A stretch of 64,000 bases of DNA from Chinchilla lanigera (taxonomy: Eukaryota > Chordata > Mammalia > Rodentia > Chinchillidae): positions 7,646,483 through 7,710,482 of the forward strand of contig NW_004955463.1 of NCBI RefSeq assembly GCF_000276665.1, given 5' to 3'. Under the pieces are notes generated by a model. It had not been told where the DNA came from and did no database searches. It was given only the letters and a program-made list of their open reading frames with translations. Below are positions 11,208-22,895 of the stretch, piece after piece; position 1 is the first letter of the stretch; each line of letters begins with the position of its first letter. The position numbers and the translations under genes were made by a program.

Positions 11208-12972
11208 AAAATTAATATGGGGTTCAATGGGAGGCTGGAAAAAGCAAGTCTTGAAAACCTACATCAGTTTATAAAGACTTAGCTGTTTCAGCCAGCAGAG
11301 GGCCAGGAGAGCCTGGATGTTTTGTGAAAGGGCCTGTGAAAAGAAAAATTCAAATCTCAATGTGATCGTTACGTATATCTAAAATGTATAAGTAAAATCT
11401 AATTAAAAAAAGAAAAATTCAAATCTTAAAGAAGCACAATTTTGGAGTGAATGTATGCTTAGCATTCTCAAATGACTGTTCAATGTGATAAATAGATGAT
11501 TTTTTTATTTGGATATTTAAAAAATCTAGGGGATATATTTGTCAGATTATACATCTTTTGAAAATAGCTTTTTTTCTTCCACAAATGGTGAACAACTTTT
11601 TTTGGAGGGAAAAGTGACGTGTTCTAGTATATAAATGTTCAAAGCCATTTTCTGAACAGGTCAGTATTTTGTTTTGTGTTTAACACTTTGTTATGAAAAG
11701 AAAATTGCTTGAAAAGTAGATGATTCCTTTTCATGGTCTTACTCTCTGTGGAAATTGGAAGTGACTTCAGCTCTCACTACTCAGTTGTTATGGGTGACAC
11801 CTTTCCTAGGTTTGCCTTCTACCTATTTTCTAAGTGGAGAGGGTACAGTTTCAATGCACAATTTGTGTCTTTTTCCTGAAAGTGTTAAGAAAAAAAAGGT
11901 ATAAAGTTTGCTGTGTTCTCCATTGGGAAGATACTTGTAGACAGAATATTTTGTTTTCCAAATATAAAGCTAGCCTTAGAAGGTGGGGAGAAAGAGTATA
12001 TGATTTTTGCCCAAATTACTTGCAAAGCCAACTTACTCTTAGACTCATGAGGATGAAAGAATCGTGGTGAGTCTTCTACTCTGTGTCTTGTGTTTAAGTA
12101 GGATACTGCATAAGCAACCTTCTCACTTTCTGTCATGTTTTCCTTCTTTTCTCCCTCCCCCTGTGTCCTCCTTGCCCTTTTCCCCTTGTGAAACTTTCTC
12201 TTTCCAGATTGCTGCTGTGCTGTAGCTTGGCTCTTAAACATTTCCCCAAGGATAATATGTAAAGTGTTGGTCCATAGCCTGGTTGCTATTGGGAGAGGCT
12301 TTACCAGGAGTATGTATGGATTCCAGGTAAATTTTAATTAGTAACTCTAAATTCTCTTCCACCTGATATGGCCATATCGTACTGTGATGTTAGTTTCTGA
12401 CTTTGTCCTTTGCGATCTGTAGCAGAAAATCAGCTGACTTAGAAACATAGACTTGTGCATAGACATTGCTAGAAGTACTTACAGGGAGGGGTGGTTATGG
12501 TGGGTGATCTGGGGCTGTGGTAGACCAGCCTTGTTTTCTCACTGTCATGGATCCTATACACAGTGGTCCTGGGGTAAATGTGTTCCCAGAGGATCCCAAC
12601 ATGAGCCACTAGAATCTTCCTAGTTTCTGTGGGTCCTACAGCCTTTGATTCTGATGACTGGAACTGAAGTTTGTCAAGGAAGATAGACTTTAGAGTTATG
12701 CTGGAGGTAAGGTCACTGACCTGACTTTTAGATCATTATGCCTAGTGTCCGGAGCTATACTCGGGCTTATTTTTCTGAAACTACTCATTAGAAAACAGAA
12801 ACCTTATAGTGATGAGTCTGACCTATTTCCAATGAGGTTGGCTTGATGTTGCTTCTAGAAGCTCCAGGCTATGTTTGAACTTTGCATCCCTAGTATGGCA
12901 ATAAAAGCAAGCAGGCCTGGTGGATTTCATTGTATGTTGGTGGTAGAGGGACTTAATCTCTTGCACAAGCAG
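11208..12972. other. Unassigned sequence, possible intron
   Basis: No named repeat was recognised. CCAGCAGAGGGC at 11292-11303 resembles a CTCF core but has mismatches after it. At 12062-12072 there is a strong donor word, TCGTG|gtgagt. The open frame before it (from about 11974) has only a weak acceptor and no phase match to the neighbouring candidates, so I do not call an exon. Confidence 0.3.
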
Positions 12973-13097
12973 TCGAGCAGCAGATCCACTGGCATCAAGC
13001 TTGGACTTTGAAACGAAGACAGCAGGACTTGGCTTTGCTCTCTGTCAACTCAATGGCACCTTGGGAAAGGGAGAGCTGCTTCGTTAAAGGGAGATTG
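12973..13097 (+). CDS. Candidate exon C, helical-looking segment
   Basis: An open frame runs from an in-frame stop at 12954 to TAA at 13200. A possible exon starts after caagcag| at 12973 and ends at TTG|gttagt. Its translation is rich in Gln, Arg, Leu, Trp and Glu (Glu-Gln-Gln-Ile-His-Trp-His-Gln, then Lys-Arg-Arg-Gln-Gln), which suggests a helical or coiled-coil piece. The acceptor lacks a good pyrimidine tract, and phase 1 in does not follow directly from exon B (phase 0 out). If it is real, another exon is missing between them. It could be chance. Confidence 0.25.
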
Positions 13098-13429
13098 GTT
13101 AGTATGGAAGGCAACTTTAACAGTGTGCATGAACACTTAACAGTCAAAGCAAAAGAGTGTGAGGAACAAGTTCCTAGTGGAACAAGGACTGGAAGCAAGT
13201 AATCAGTGCTTTAGAAGGGTGACAGCTTAGTTGAAAGCTGCAGAGTAAGGGGCAAGTGTTCAACACTGAAGGATTTAGGCTCCAAGATGCAGCCCCGTTT
13301 CTTTATGAACTACCATCCATTTGGGAGTTCTCAGAGAGAGAACTGGCCCTTCTCAGAGAGGCCCTGTGGAGCCGCCAACCATATAGAATCAACTTACAGA
13401 ACTGATTCTGTTGCTGGATAACTAGTTTT

Positions 13430-13826
13430 TGCTATTATCAATAATGCACAAGGAACTACCTGGATACAGGTTTTATGTGACCAAAAGGCTGGAATTGTTT
13501 TTTCTGGGTGCAGACATGCTGAGATTGTGAATGATTTCAGCAGCTGGCTGGAGGAGAAATGAAGTCTTTATAGTGTTTGGGGATAGAGTTATAATCTCAA
13601 AGAATCTGGGTGGAAGGTTTGGGGTCAGAGTTCATAGGATGGTCAGTGTGGATGTGTAGATAGTACAGGACTTCCCAGTGCCGAGGAGATTGTATGTCCC
13701 ATCCTAAATTTTCTTTGTGGCCACCTGTTCTGTTTGTTGAGTGCAGCATGGCCCGTTAGTGGTTTCCTGTTGTTTGTGAAGGGTGGCATGTTTGCTGAGA
13801 GAGTCTCTCTCAGGTCGGGGATGACA
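13430..13826 (-). mobile_element. 3' LTR of class I endogenous retrovirus
   Basis: This 397-bp copy is homologous along its length to 15755-16145 in the same orientation, which identifies the pair as the LTRs of one provirus on the minus strand. It starts TGCTATTATCA and ends GATGACA on the plus strand. On the minus strand it carries a TATAAAG box in the middle. The polyadenylation region is mutated relative to the other copy. The purine-rich tract expected before a 3' LTR is present next to it at 13827-13840 (read on the minus strand). Confidence 0.8.
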
Positions 13827-13840
13827 TTCTCATCTTTCTG
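13827..13840 (-). promoter_or_regulatory. Polypurine tract remnant of the provirus
   Basis: On the minus strand the bases just before the 3' LTR read cagaaagatgagaa, a purine-rich run in the position of a retroviral polypurine tract, where plus-strand DNA synthesis is primed. It is degraded but correctly placed. Confidence 0.55.
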
Positions 13841-14299
13841 TTGTTATATACAGAGAAGGGTGGGAAAGTGGGTGATGTTTCTCATGGCTACTTCGTGCAT
13901 GATTGCCAAGGGCTGATCAGACCCCCAGGTACTGGACTTAAATGTGATCCTTAGCTCCACTAAGAAAGACAGAAGACAAATTTCAAGGTCCAAGGGAATG
14001 GGAAGAACCTATGTCTAGTGGACAGGCACACCCATCTCCACGGTTGGCCCACTTTTATTAGCAAGTGAGAGGCACAGGAGAAGGGGTGGCATACATTTCC
14101 TGGAATAGTGACCATGGTAGGCAGAGAAAAGTTACTGGAGAACAAGTTCTACCCTATATCTAGATGTCTGCTATCTTGCCTTAGGAGTGCTGTGGTTCTA
14201 GTTTTCTCTGCACAGCCAGGAATCATGGAAGCCTCCCACGTACTCCCCTGTTCCTAAAGCAAGGCCACACCAGCTTCTAGCCCATGGGATCCCAGTCAC

Positions 14300-14790
14300 A
14301 TAATCTGTCACCCAACATGGGACAAAATGGGCAGCATGGGCAGCCTAATTGGGACAGAGATTATGAGGTAGAGGCTTTTATTATGGACTTGGGTATAGCC
14401 AGCACCTGTCAATTTGTGATTGCCTGAATATGATCCTGTAAAACTGAGAAAAGTCTGAGGAGGTATGGCCCAAAGACAAGGAGGAGGATAACACAGATAA
14501 GAGGTCCAGTTAGTAGAAGGATCCATGAGGCCCAGCCCCAAATATTAGTCCCAGGGTAGGACAGGAGCTCTCTAATTTCTGAAGCCTTTTCTCTCAGTCT
14601 TTTGGCTGTGTCTCACACAATGCCTGACTGGTTGGTGTGAAAGCAACATTCCTTCCCAAGGAAGATGCATGACCTTCCTTTCTCAGCAGTGAGGAGATCT
14701 AAACCTCTACTCTTTTGGAGGGTCACTGCTGCCAGGGAGTCTTTCTGGTTCTGTGAGGTAAGATTGAAGTCAGATATTCTTAAGGCTGTC
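14300..14790 (-). pseudogene. Retroviral env transmembrane (TM) remnant, broken
   Basis: On the minus strand this region retains the outline of a gammaretrovirus-like Env TM subunit. In order there is a segment resembling the conserved region before the disulfide loop (plus 14671-14735), a C-x6-CC pattern (plus 14642-14668), and a hydrophobic membrane span followed by a cytoplasmic tail (about plus 14400-14540). The frame is broken: an in-frame stop lies just after the Cys motif (near plus 14613) and others lie further on, so no protein can be made. The C-x6-CC type is typical of class I (gamma-like) retroviruses. The surface subunit is barely recognisable upstream. Confidence 0.75.
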
Positions 14791-15740
14791 AAAAAGATCT
14801 TGGGAGAGGGAGCAATGGTAGGTCTGGGAGGTAGATAGGCGTGGTGCGCCTGTCCTTGCAGCAGTGGTGATACCCAGACTGATAAGCAGGGGTATTATTT
14901 GTATGGCTCTATGCTGTTGGACCTGGGCTCTAACAGCAACAGACAGGCTCTACCTTTCCAGGGCAATGTATAATTTTGGGCTGAGTATGTCAGTGTACAG
15001 GCACCCACTGGATTAAAAATGGGATGGACTTACCCTCCACTGTAAGAGTTATGTGGAAAAAAAAAAAGAGTTGTATAGAGGTTAGCATCCAACATTTTCC
15101 AGGGGCCTCCGAGGGCTATGGAGAGTGTCAGTCTTTGGTTGCCAAGCAAGGAAGCTCTGGGAAAAAGCCAGCCTGGGGTTGTGACACAAAGGCAGCTGGC
15201 TTGACAAAATGAGAGCAGCACCAGGGTCTGCAGTGGACATCTACAGTTGTGACCAGGGCCGGAATGGAAAGTGGGTGAGTGAACAGAGTGGTTGTCACTG
15301 TGATAGATGAATCACCAAGGGGAGACAGTTCTTCTTGGCGGGTTTTCCATGACCAGTGCTGGGTTTGCAGACACAAAAATCAGGGTGAGCCTCTCTCTGC
15401 CCCAAGGAGTGCGGGGAGGGAGTGCGACTAGAAAGCTGCCACCGCAGTGGAGAGGAAAAAGGTCTTAAAGGTGCAGAGAGTATTAAAGGAGCAGAACTAA
15501 GGAGCAATCACAGTGGCAGTGGTGGGGGTGCATCTTAAAGGCACAGAGAGTGTTAAAAACATGGAGGGGGAGAGAGAGAGAGATCTTAGCAGATTTGAAG
15601 CGGTCAGTGTGGTAGGAGCTGGGGAGCTCCTGGAGCATCGGAGTGAGGTCTGGGGACCAATACCACCAGGCAGGTTTAGGAGGACAAAAGCCTTAAGAAA
15701 AGGTGTAAGACCTTCTGAGGAGGGATTACCCTATCATGGC
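14791..15740 (-). other. Provirus leader and eroded env surface region; no gag or pol seen
   Basis: Only about 950 bp separates the env TM remnant from the primer site. Short minus-strand open stretches (15030-15221 and 15128-15376) may be eroded env surface sequence, but I could not identify motifs. No protease, reverse transcriptase or integrase motif is visible. A pair of similar segments, TCTTAAAGG(T/C)(G/A)CAGAGAGT, occurs at 15461 and 15533. Confidence 0.45.
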
Positions 15741-15751
15741 TTTCGGCACCA
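15741..15751 (-). promoter_or_regulatory. tRNA-Phe-like primer binding site
   Basis: Three bases after the end of the 5' LTR (minus strand) the sequence reads TGGTGCCGAAA and continues gCC, which matches the 3' end complement of tRNA-Phe at its first 11 positions and then decays. The position beside the LTR is exactly where reverse transcription is primed. Use of tRNA-Phe is the hallmark of ERV-F-type class I elements. Confidence 0.75.
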
Positions 15752-15754
15752 ATA

Positions 15755-16145
15755 TGTTATCAGTGCTCATGAGAAACCACCTGGATATAGGTTTTATGTG
15801 AGCAAAACTCTGGATTTATTTTGTTTGAGTGAAGACAAGCTGAGATCATAGATGATTTCAGCAGCTGGCTGGAGGAGAAGTTACATTTTTATAGGGTTTT
15901 GGGAAGAAGTTATAATCCCAAGCAATCTGGGTGGAATGGTTGGGGTCAAATTTCCCAGGATGATCAGTGCAGGTGTGAGGTAATACTGTACTTCCCAGCA
16001 CTGGGGGGTTTGTATGTCCTGTCCTAAATTTTCTTTATGGCTATCTGGTCTGTTCACTAGTGCAGCATGGCCCTTTAATGGTTTCCTGTTGTTTGTGAAG
16101 GGTAGCATGTTTGTTGAGAGGGTCTCTCTCAGGTCAAGCATGACA
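15755..16145 (-). mobile_element. 5' LTR of class I endogenous retrovirus
   Basis: The 391-bp partner of the copy at 13430-13826. It begins TGTTATCAG and ends CATGACA on the plus strand. On the minus strand it has a TATAAAA box (plus about 15887-15897) and an AATAAA signal (plus about 15817-15822) downstream of it, in the right order for promoter and polyadenylation. The flanks of the two LTRs (GTTTT and CTTAC) do not form a target duplication, so the ends have been rearranged or eroded. Confidence 0.8.
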
Positions 16146-16224
16146 CTTACCTTAATGTCAATTAAAACTAAAACAACAGTAGGAATTTACAGGCAAAAGT
16201 TTATAGTAGAAAAGAAACAAAAAC

Positions 16225-16735
16225 TGACTGTGATAGGGCAAGAAAGACTCCATTTTCTTTTTGTAACTCCATTCTAAAAGTCACTTAAATTCACTTAAAC
16301 TGTAGTTGAACTCACTCTTTCACCCCCTCCCCTATAGCAACCATAAAATCCATTAAAGGGAAACAGAGCTATAAAATAAGGAACAAATAGTTAAATCAAA
16401 TTGAAAAGTAGGCTAAACATTAAACCACAATGTCTGCCCACTGTCCACCTGACCAGCACATGACCAGCAACTTCTGGGAAATGTAAACTTTGTGGTAAAT
16501 ATGTGGCATTATTGTAAAATTCCCCAAAGTGAGGTAATGTGGTTGGGGTAATGTGGTTGGATGGTTGCTATGGAAACCTAAAAGACACTTAAGCAGTAAG
16601 GCAAGTCCAATCTGCGCCATCTTCCCTGGCTTCTTGTTGGGCATGTTGGTTGTCGGCTCAATAAAGCTTTCTTTGTTCCTATATTCATTCTCTCATGAGT
16701 GTTTATCTCACTGAATATTAATTTTTGTCATATCA
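16225..16735 (+). mobile_element. Second LTR type, probably class I solo LTR
   Basis: Begins TGACTGTGATAGGGCAAG and runs to a 3' part with 'ctcaataaagctttctttgttcc', a typical LTR polyadenylation signal and U5-like stretch. It ends in ...CATATCA. No interior follows, so it is taken as a solo LTR unrelated to the neighbouring provirus. No target duplication could be read and the ends are approximate. Confidence 0.55.
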
Positions 16736-18415
16736 ACTGTTCTATAGGCAGCTCCAAAAAAGAGAGAAGTTGGCTGTTGGATAGGCAGAGAGCTGGCTCC
16801 TCCATGGACAGCCAAGCACTTATGTGAGGATACATCCCACTTTTCTGCAGCCCCAAAGGAATGCCATTCATTATTCATGGGTTTTATCTCAAAAGAACCC
16901 AGAGCAGTGATGATTAACCTGTGGCGCATATGTAATTTGTTTTTCTTTTAAGAGAAGTAAGATGTTAGTGTGAGTTGTTTTTTCTAGATAGAAACATCGG
17001 TACTCAGGTTTAATAGTAGTGTTGGCACTTTTCAATAAATAAGTGGGTTTTAGGTTGCCGTTTGGGTACTCATCTCTAATAGGTTCACTAGAATCTACAG
17101 GAGGGCCGAGTTTACTTACTGTGCAAGTGTGAGTTTGCACATGGTCCAAAATATGCTTATGTATGTATTGTGTCCCTTTTGTAGAAGGAGGCTTTATTAG
17201 GAAAATGCATCATGATGAGTGTCTAATAAAGTGTAAGGTCAGTTCTTGGTCAAATTTGTCACCATCTTTGCTTGCACTGGTCTCATCAAGTTTGCCAAGC
17301 ATCCCACCTTCTTAGCTCAGAGAATGTAGACTTTGCTTGACAGCCTGATTTGCTTTCCCCAAAGTTGTAGTTGTCTTCTATTATTTCCCAAAGTTGTAGT
17401 TTTCTGCTTTTTCTCTCTCAAACTGTTACTTTAACATTCTCCCATTCTCCTCCTGTCTCTGTTCCTCAAAAGTAAGTTATATAGGAAGTAAAATGTGGCC
17501 ATTTTGAAAGAAAAGATGCTCTTCTAGTGAGAATTGATAGCAAAGTTAGATGGAAAGACTATTTAATGTAAAAGGTGACTCTGAGACATTAAGAAAAGGT
17601 TAAATTACCTTCTACAAACTGAGAAAGAATAAATCTGTATAATGCATTTATGAGACATTAGATTATTACAAACAGTTCAACTAACAACAGCTTTAGTAAC
17701 CTAGAGAAGTCATTGATATGGAACACCATTTGTCAGGCTGATGGATTGTTAGTTGCAAGGAATATAATTGCACCAAATGAGTTTATGTGGAAAGGAAAAT
17801 CACGGAGGATTCTGGGTTCCTTAAAAAATGAGGATAGGCTTTGTGGGGACTGAAACCAAGACCTAAACATTAAGTAAAAAGATTATTCTCTCTCTCTGAG
17901 GCTACATAGATCCATTTCTTTTTTCTTTATATCCATGTCATTAATCTCTTGGTTTTCACTTCAGCACTTTCTTCTTTAGCCAACCCAGGGATGTCCAATC
18001 CTAGCTTCAAATAGCCTTCTAGATCAGGAACTCAAGGAAGGCATACCTAGAGCCCTTGTATTTTTTAGTTCTCATTCTCTCAGAACATAATCTGATTGTC
18101 TACTGATAAACCAATGAATTGGTTTTTCTTAGGTTATGTAGCCTATGCTGGCCCAATCAGCTGTGGTCATGAGATCAAAATTACTATGTTGTATTTATTA
18201 ATTCAATAAATATATATTGAGTATTCAAAACATTTTTCTGTTTTGGTTAGGTATTCTGCTAAGTAGCTAGAATAAAATCTTTAGAAAAATGTACATACCT
18301 GAGTCTTGATGACATGGGCTTTGGGTATAATGAGGAAGATAAATATTAATGAAGTATGACTATATATGAATGTGTAGCAGGATGCTAGAGAGTGCTGAAT
18401 GGAATCCTCTTTTAT
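16736..18415. other. Unassigned intergenic sequence
   Basis: No exon or repeat was named. A local duplication, 'cccaaagttgtagtt', occurs twice near 17358 and 17387. The rest is AT-rich sequence. Confidence 0.3.
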
Positions 18416-18505
18416 CAGTTTACTAAGGCTTTCCTGCTAACACCCACAACTTAAAGGAGAAGTTTATTTTTGCTCATAGTTTCCGGAGGTTTCGGTCAGA
18501 TCGGA
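18416..18505 (-). mobile_element. MaLR LTR end, left arm of an inverted pair
   Basis: Reads 'cccacaacttaaaggagaagtttatttttgctcatag...ggaggtttcgg', the reverse complement of a MaLR LTR 3' end. The same end appears in the opposite orientation about 300 bp to the right, so the two arms form an imperfect inverted repeat. Confidence 0.7.
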
Positions 18506-18509
18506 GGTG

Positions 18510-18815
18510 ATTAACTTCGGCAATGTGTTCATAACTGAAAGGGTTATTAGGAGATGGCCCTAGTTGGGGAAAGTGGATTGGGGTGTGTGTGTGGCCTTAG
18601 GGACTATATCAGGACCTTGGCTCCTTCTTCTATGGCTCCTTATAGTCTTCTATGCTGCCTAGCTGCTTTCCTTTACCATGTGTTTCTCATATGACATCTC
18701 GGCCTCTGAGCCAGGTAACCATGGACTGAAACCTCTAAAACCATGAGTCAAAATAAATCTCTCCTCCTTTAAGTTGTAATTGTTTTGTCACAGAAATGGA
18801 AAAATGACTAATACA
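18510..18815 (+). mobile_element. MaLR LTR 3' portion, right arm of an inverted pair
   Basis: Ends 'gaaacctctaaaaccatgagtcaaaataaatctctcctcctttaagttg...aaatgactaata', the sense MaLR 3' end with an AATAAA signal. Together with the left arm it forms a fold-back arrangement of truncated LTRs. Confidence 0.75.
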
Positions 18816-20280
18816 TATGTATCCATCTTCTGGGAAGTGGAGGAAAATTGTTTTTGAGTTGGGAGCACTAATATAGTCAGCACCAAATGGGATTATTATA
18901 GCATGGTTTCTGTGAAGCTCTATATTACCTGTGTCACCCACCAGCAAAAGCTCATTCCTTCTCTTCACAGCCCCTGGAAGTCATGGCAAGTTTTGATTTC
19001 CTACCTATGGTTTTTGATCAGCCCCGTGGTGATGATTATTATTCACTTCAAATGTGAAAGGGCTTCCAACAAGTCTGGTTATATAGCAATTGTTCCTCTA
19101 AATTTTCTTGTCTGTTTCTTTGAAAGCATGTCAAGGTGTAATGAAATTTGCTCTTTTAACATCCGCCATAATTTTCTTTCCTTGTTTCTTTGAGAAATGT
19201 TGAACACTTGTTCAGTTTTTGTCACAGGTAAAAGCTGTTCACCAGAATGCTAAATAAATAGAAGAAAGAGAAGCTGTAGAAGAAGAATAACACAGATTAC
19301 AGAACACACGTCTTGGGCAGAGCTCTGGTTGGGGGAAGGGTGCAGTGTAGTATGCTGGAGCTCACTGACTGGGAGTAGATGATACAGTGGGTTGGGCCAG
19401 CTCTCATTGCTACAGACTTATTATAGCATTGGGAAAATATTCAAACTGAATAGTAAAGCTAGTCATTTATATTTTTTAGAAAAAAATTTCAGAATTAATG
19501 GTTTATAATAAATCAGCACAGATGAAAGACTTGTTAGTAGGGGTATTATAGAGGATTTTGTATAGCTGACTATTATAGCCTTCAAAGCAAGCCCCTGTCA
19601 CAACGCTACAGATCAGTTTAAGGTAAGCCATTCTATGAGACTTAAAGTGATGTGGAGCTGGTACCTAGTTCTCTAATTGTCAGGAAAGTGTGGTCTTTTT
19701 ATTATCAAGCAGTTACCCATAAAATCAAATTGAACTTTTGATCGATATTGGGTGATGGAATTGTGAGATTATTTTCTTACAAATTTCATATGGATGATGT
19801 TTCTAGTTTTTTAATTTGAGAAAAGCATATATACCCTATTAGACAGTTGAAGTCATCATAGCCAAATATTAGATTTAGGAAAACATAATATTTTTCATTG
19901 TTTAAGCACAAAACTTATTTTATGTTATTTTAAAATTTGTATTAAATAAAAATATTTAGGAGATTCTCCAACACAAAAAACAAATGGAGAAATGCATTCC
20001 AGATTTCTGTATAATAGAGTTTGGTCATGATATTCTTAGGCTTTCCTGGGAAAAAGATGTCTGAATTGAAATAATCCTAGTTTTTGTGCATTTGGTGCAA
20101 TGATTGACCTACCCCTTGTAACTAAGTAGACTCACATACACATCACATATTTTTTTTTTTTTGGGGGGGTACTGAGTATTGAATGACTTTTACCAAAACC
20201 TTGAATAGCTGAGCATTAATGTCACACAATTCACCAGAGGAATTTAATTTTACATTTTCTTTCCATTTTTAAAAATATGT
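18816..20280. other. Unassigned intergenic sequence
   Basis: No exon or repeat was recognised. A T12G7 homopolymer junction at 20149-20168 is the only low-complexity feature. Confidence 0.3.
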
Positions 20281-20395
20281 GGGCTGGGATATAACTCAGT
20301 GTTAGAATGCTTGCTTACCATGCACAAGACTCTAGGTTCAGATTCCAGCACTGCCAAGAAACCAAACCAAACCAGCAAAACAAAACAAATACAAA
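20281..20395 (+). repeat. Older ID SINE
   Basis: Sense tRNA-like SINE ('gggctgggatataactcagtg ... ggttcagattccagcactg') with an A/C-rich tail. It lacks the GGTACC end of the younger ID copies, so it belongs to an older subfamily. Confidence 0.75.
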
Positions 20396-20923
20396 AGCCA
20401 TGAGTGTTTGACCATCTGAAACAAAAATCATAAGAACTAAATTTATTGCTTATTTAAGTAAGAGATCTTCAGGAATCAAAGTGTTACTGTTTTAAGACGT
20501 CGCTGACTACATAATTCCGTTACAACTGTAACATAAAATATCAGTGAGTAGGTTGTTTAATAATTCTGAGGGAAGATACCCTTTCTTTGGTGCTTTATTA
20601 TAATCACATTAATATTAATAAAACAGAGCATACAAATTTAAATGTTTGGTAAGGAGCTACCTCCTCTCACCTTAACTTCTATTTATAATGGTTGTAGCCG
20701 TTATTTTGCTACTTACCTCCATATTTCTAAATAACATTTATATGACTATTTCTTGATTACTTCCATGCTAATTTTCACTCTGGAAGGTAAGAATTTAATG
20801 CTTTTATACCCCACCCCTCTATGTTTATAACAACTTATTCTACTAATACTCTTACATTTTAATAAATGTTTGTTCTTATAACTATGTAAATATTGTCCAT
20901 AGCTGACATATATGTTATATCAT

Positions 20924-21230
20924 TGTCTTAGTTACTTTTTTCATTGCTGGGATAAAATACCTGACACCCAAAGTTAAAGGAGGAAAGATTTATTTAGCTC
21001 ACAGTTTGGAGAGGTTTTAGTTCATAATCAGCTGGATCCAAGTCAGGGTGCCATGGCAGATGGGCTACTTAGTGTGGGCATCACTCACACCATTAATCTA
21101 AGTGCCCTTGATCCTAGCACTACACCATGAATCAATTCCAGTATTTCACACTCTGGATCCAGACACCTCTGAAAAACCCCCATGTATGACCCTGTGGTTT
21201 GTTGGGGGCATCTAAGCACAAGCCATAACA
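20924..21230 (-). mobile_element. ERVL-MaLR solo LTR
   Basis: A 307-bp LTR, TGTCTTAG...CCATAACA on the plus strand. Flanks ATCAT (20919-20923) and ATCTT (21231-21235) are a one-mismatch 5-bp duplication. It is shorter than its relatives because of an internal deletion in the 'gcaggct...' part. Confidence 0.85.
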
Positions 21231-21299
21231 ATCTTAATTTCATTTACTTTTTTATCCAAATTTTTACATGAAAAAATATGCATATGCTTTTTTCTAGGC

Positions 21300-22895
21300 T
21301 AGAAAAAAATATTTATTTTTTATTTGTAGATATTTGTCATACATATTGATCACATTCATCATAGGGAATGTGATCCTGCACATAGTATATCCTGACTCCT
21401 AGTTCCCATGTTTCCTTCCCCACCCTTCAACCCTGTCTGCTTCCCATTTACAAAACCTTTGTTTTCATTTTTTTCTTTCCATTCCTCTTTTCCTTTTCCC
21501 TTTTTTCCTTCTCTTTCCTCTCCTGCCTCCCTTGTTTCCCTTCCCATTTGAAGATTTTCTTCCTACTTCTCAAAATTTATCAGCCATTTGGGTCCATATT
21601 TACACTTTTGGTTTCTCACACAAGAGAAACAATAGAATATTTAAATGTATGTGTCTTTTTAATTTCACTTAAAAGTATGGTCTCAAGGTGTAAAAAAGTC
21701 ACAAATTCACCTTTCTTTGTAATAGTGTAGTACTCCACTGTATATAAATACCACATTTTCTTTATCCATTCATCTGTTGATGGGCATCTAGGCTGTTTCT
21801 GAGATTTAACTATTACAAATTGTGCTGCTATGAACATGGGTATGCATATGTCATTGTGGTATGATGCTTTTGATTTTTTTTGTGAAGATACCTGGAAGAG
21901 GAATAGCTGGGTCAAATGAAATCTCTAGTTTTAGTTTTTTGAGGAATCTCCACACTGATTTCTACCATGGTTGTGCTGGTCTACACTCCCACCCATAATG
22001 GAAAAGGGTCCATTTTCCCCCATAGCCTCATCAGGATTTATTATTGGTTGATTTCTTGATAATAGCCATTCTTTCTGGATTGAGGTGGAATCTCAGCGTT
22101 GTTTTAATTTGCATTTCTTGAATGATTAGTGATGTTGAACAGTTTTTCATATATTTATTTGCCTTTTGTACTTTATCTGAGAAGTGTTTATTTATTTCAG
22201 ATACTCATTTTGGATTGAGTCTTTAAATTCGGGAGGGTCTGATTTTTTGAGTTCTTTATATGTTCTAGATTTTAGTCTAGCTATTGCTTTGTCTGAGTAA
22301 TAGCTGGTAAACATTTTTCCCATTCTGTAGGTTGTCTCTTCTCTGTGGGTGGTTTCCTTTGCTGTGGAGAAGCTTTTTAATATGACGCAATTCCAACTGT
22401 TGATTTTTTGTAATATTTCCTGTGCAATTAGGGTTTCATTCATTAAGTCTTTACCTACACCAATGTCTTCAAGAGTTCTATCAATTCTGTCTTCCAGCAG
22501 ATTTAGTGTTTCTGTTTTAATATTTAGAATTTGATACATTTTGATTTTAGTTTAGTGCATGGTGAGAGCTATGGGTCTAGTTTTAACATGTGGCAAGCCA
22601 GCTTTCCCAGCACTATTTATTAAAGAGGCCATCATTCTTCCAGTTGGACCCATTTGTCAAAAATAAGATGGCTGCATGTGTTTGGAGTTGTTTTTGCATC
22701 TTTTATTCTGTTCCACTGATCTGCAGTTCTGTATTTTTACCTGTACTATGCTGCTTTTATCATGGTAGCTTTGTTGTATAATTTTAAGTTGGGGCATGTG
22801 ATGCCCCCTGTCTTACCTTTGTTGCCCAGAATTCTTTTGCTATTCTAGGTCTCTTCTAGTTCCAAGTGAATTTTAGGAATTTTTTCTCTAGTTCT
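21300..22895 (-). pseudogene. L1 3' half: ORF2 remnant and 3' UTR
   Basis: Antisense L1. The 3' UTR with a purine-rich stretch (minus strand) covers about 21300-21616. Then comes an ORF2 C-terminal remnant (minus frame ending at 21616, with the Trp-Ile-Lys-Lys-Met-Trp and Glu-Tyr-Tyr landmarks typical of the ORF2 tail), and another ORF2 piece at 22192-22539. Further right, 'gggtctagttttaacatgtgg', 'cagcactatttattaaagag' and 'tgttccactgatctgcag' continue the known L1 order. Frames are broken, so it is a dead copy. Confidence 0.85.

Noticed and set aside
11970..12066. Possible exon before the strong donor at 12067
   Set aside because: The acceptor is weak, the better-looking frame meets a stop before the donor, and the phase fits no neighbouring candidate.
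22192..22539. 115-codon minus-strand open frame
   Set aside because: It is an L1 ORF2 remnant within a dead element, not a host gene.
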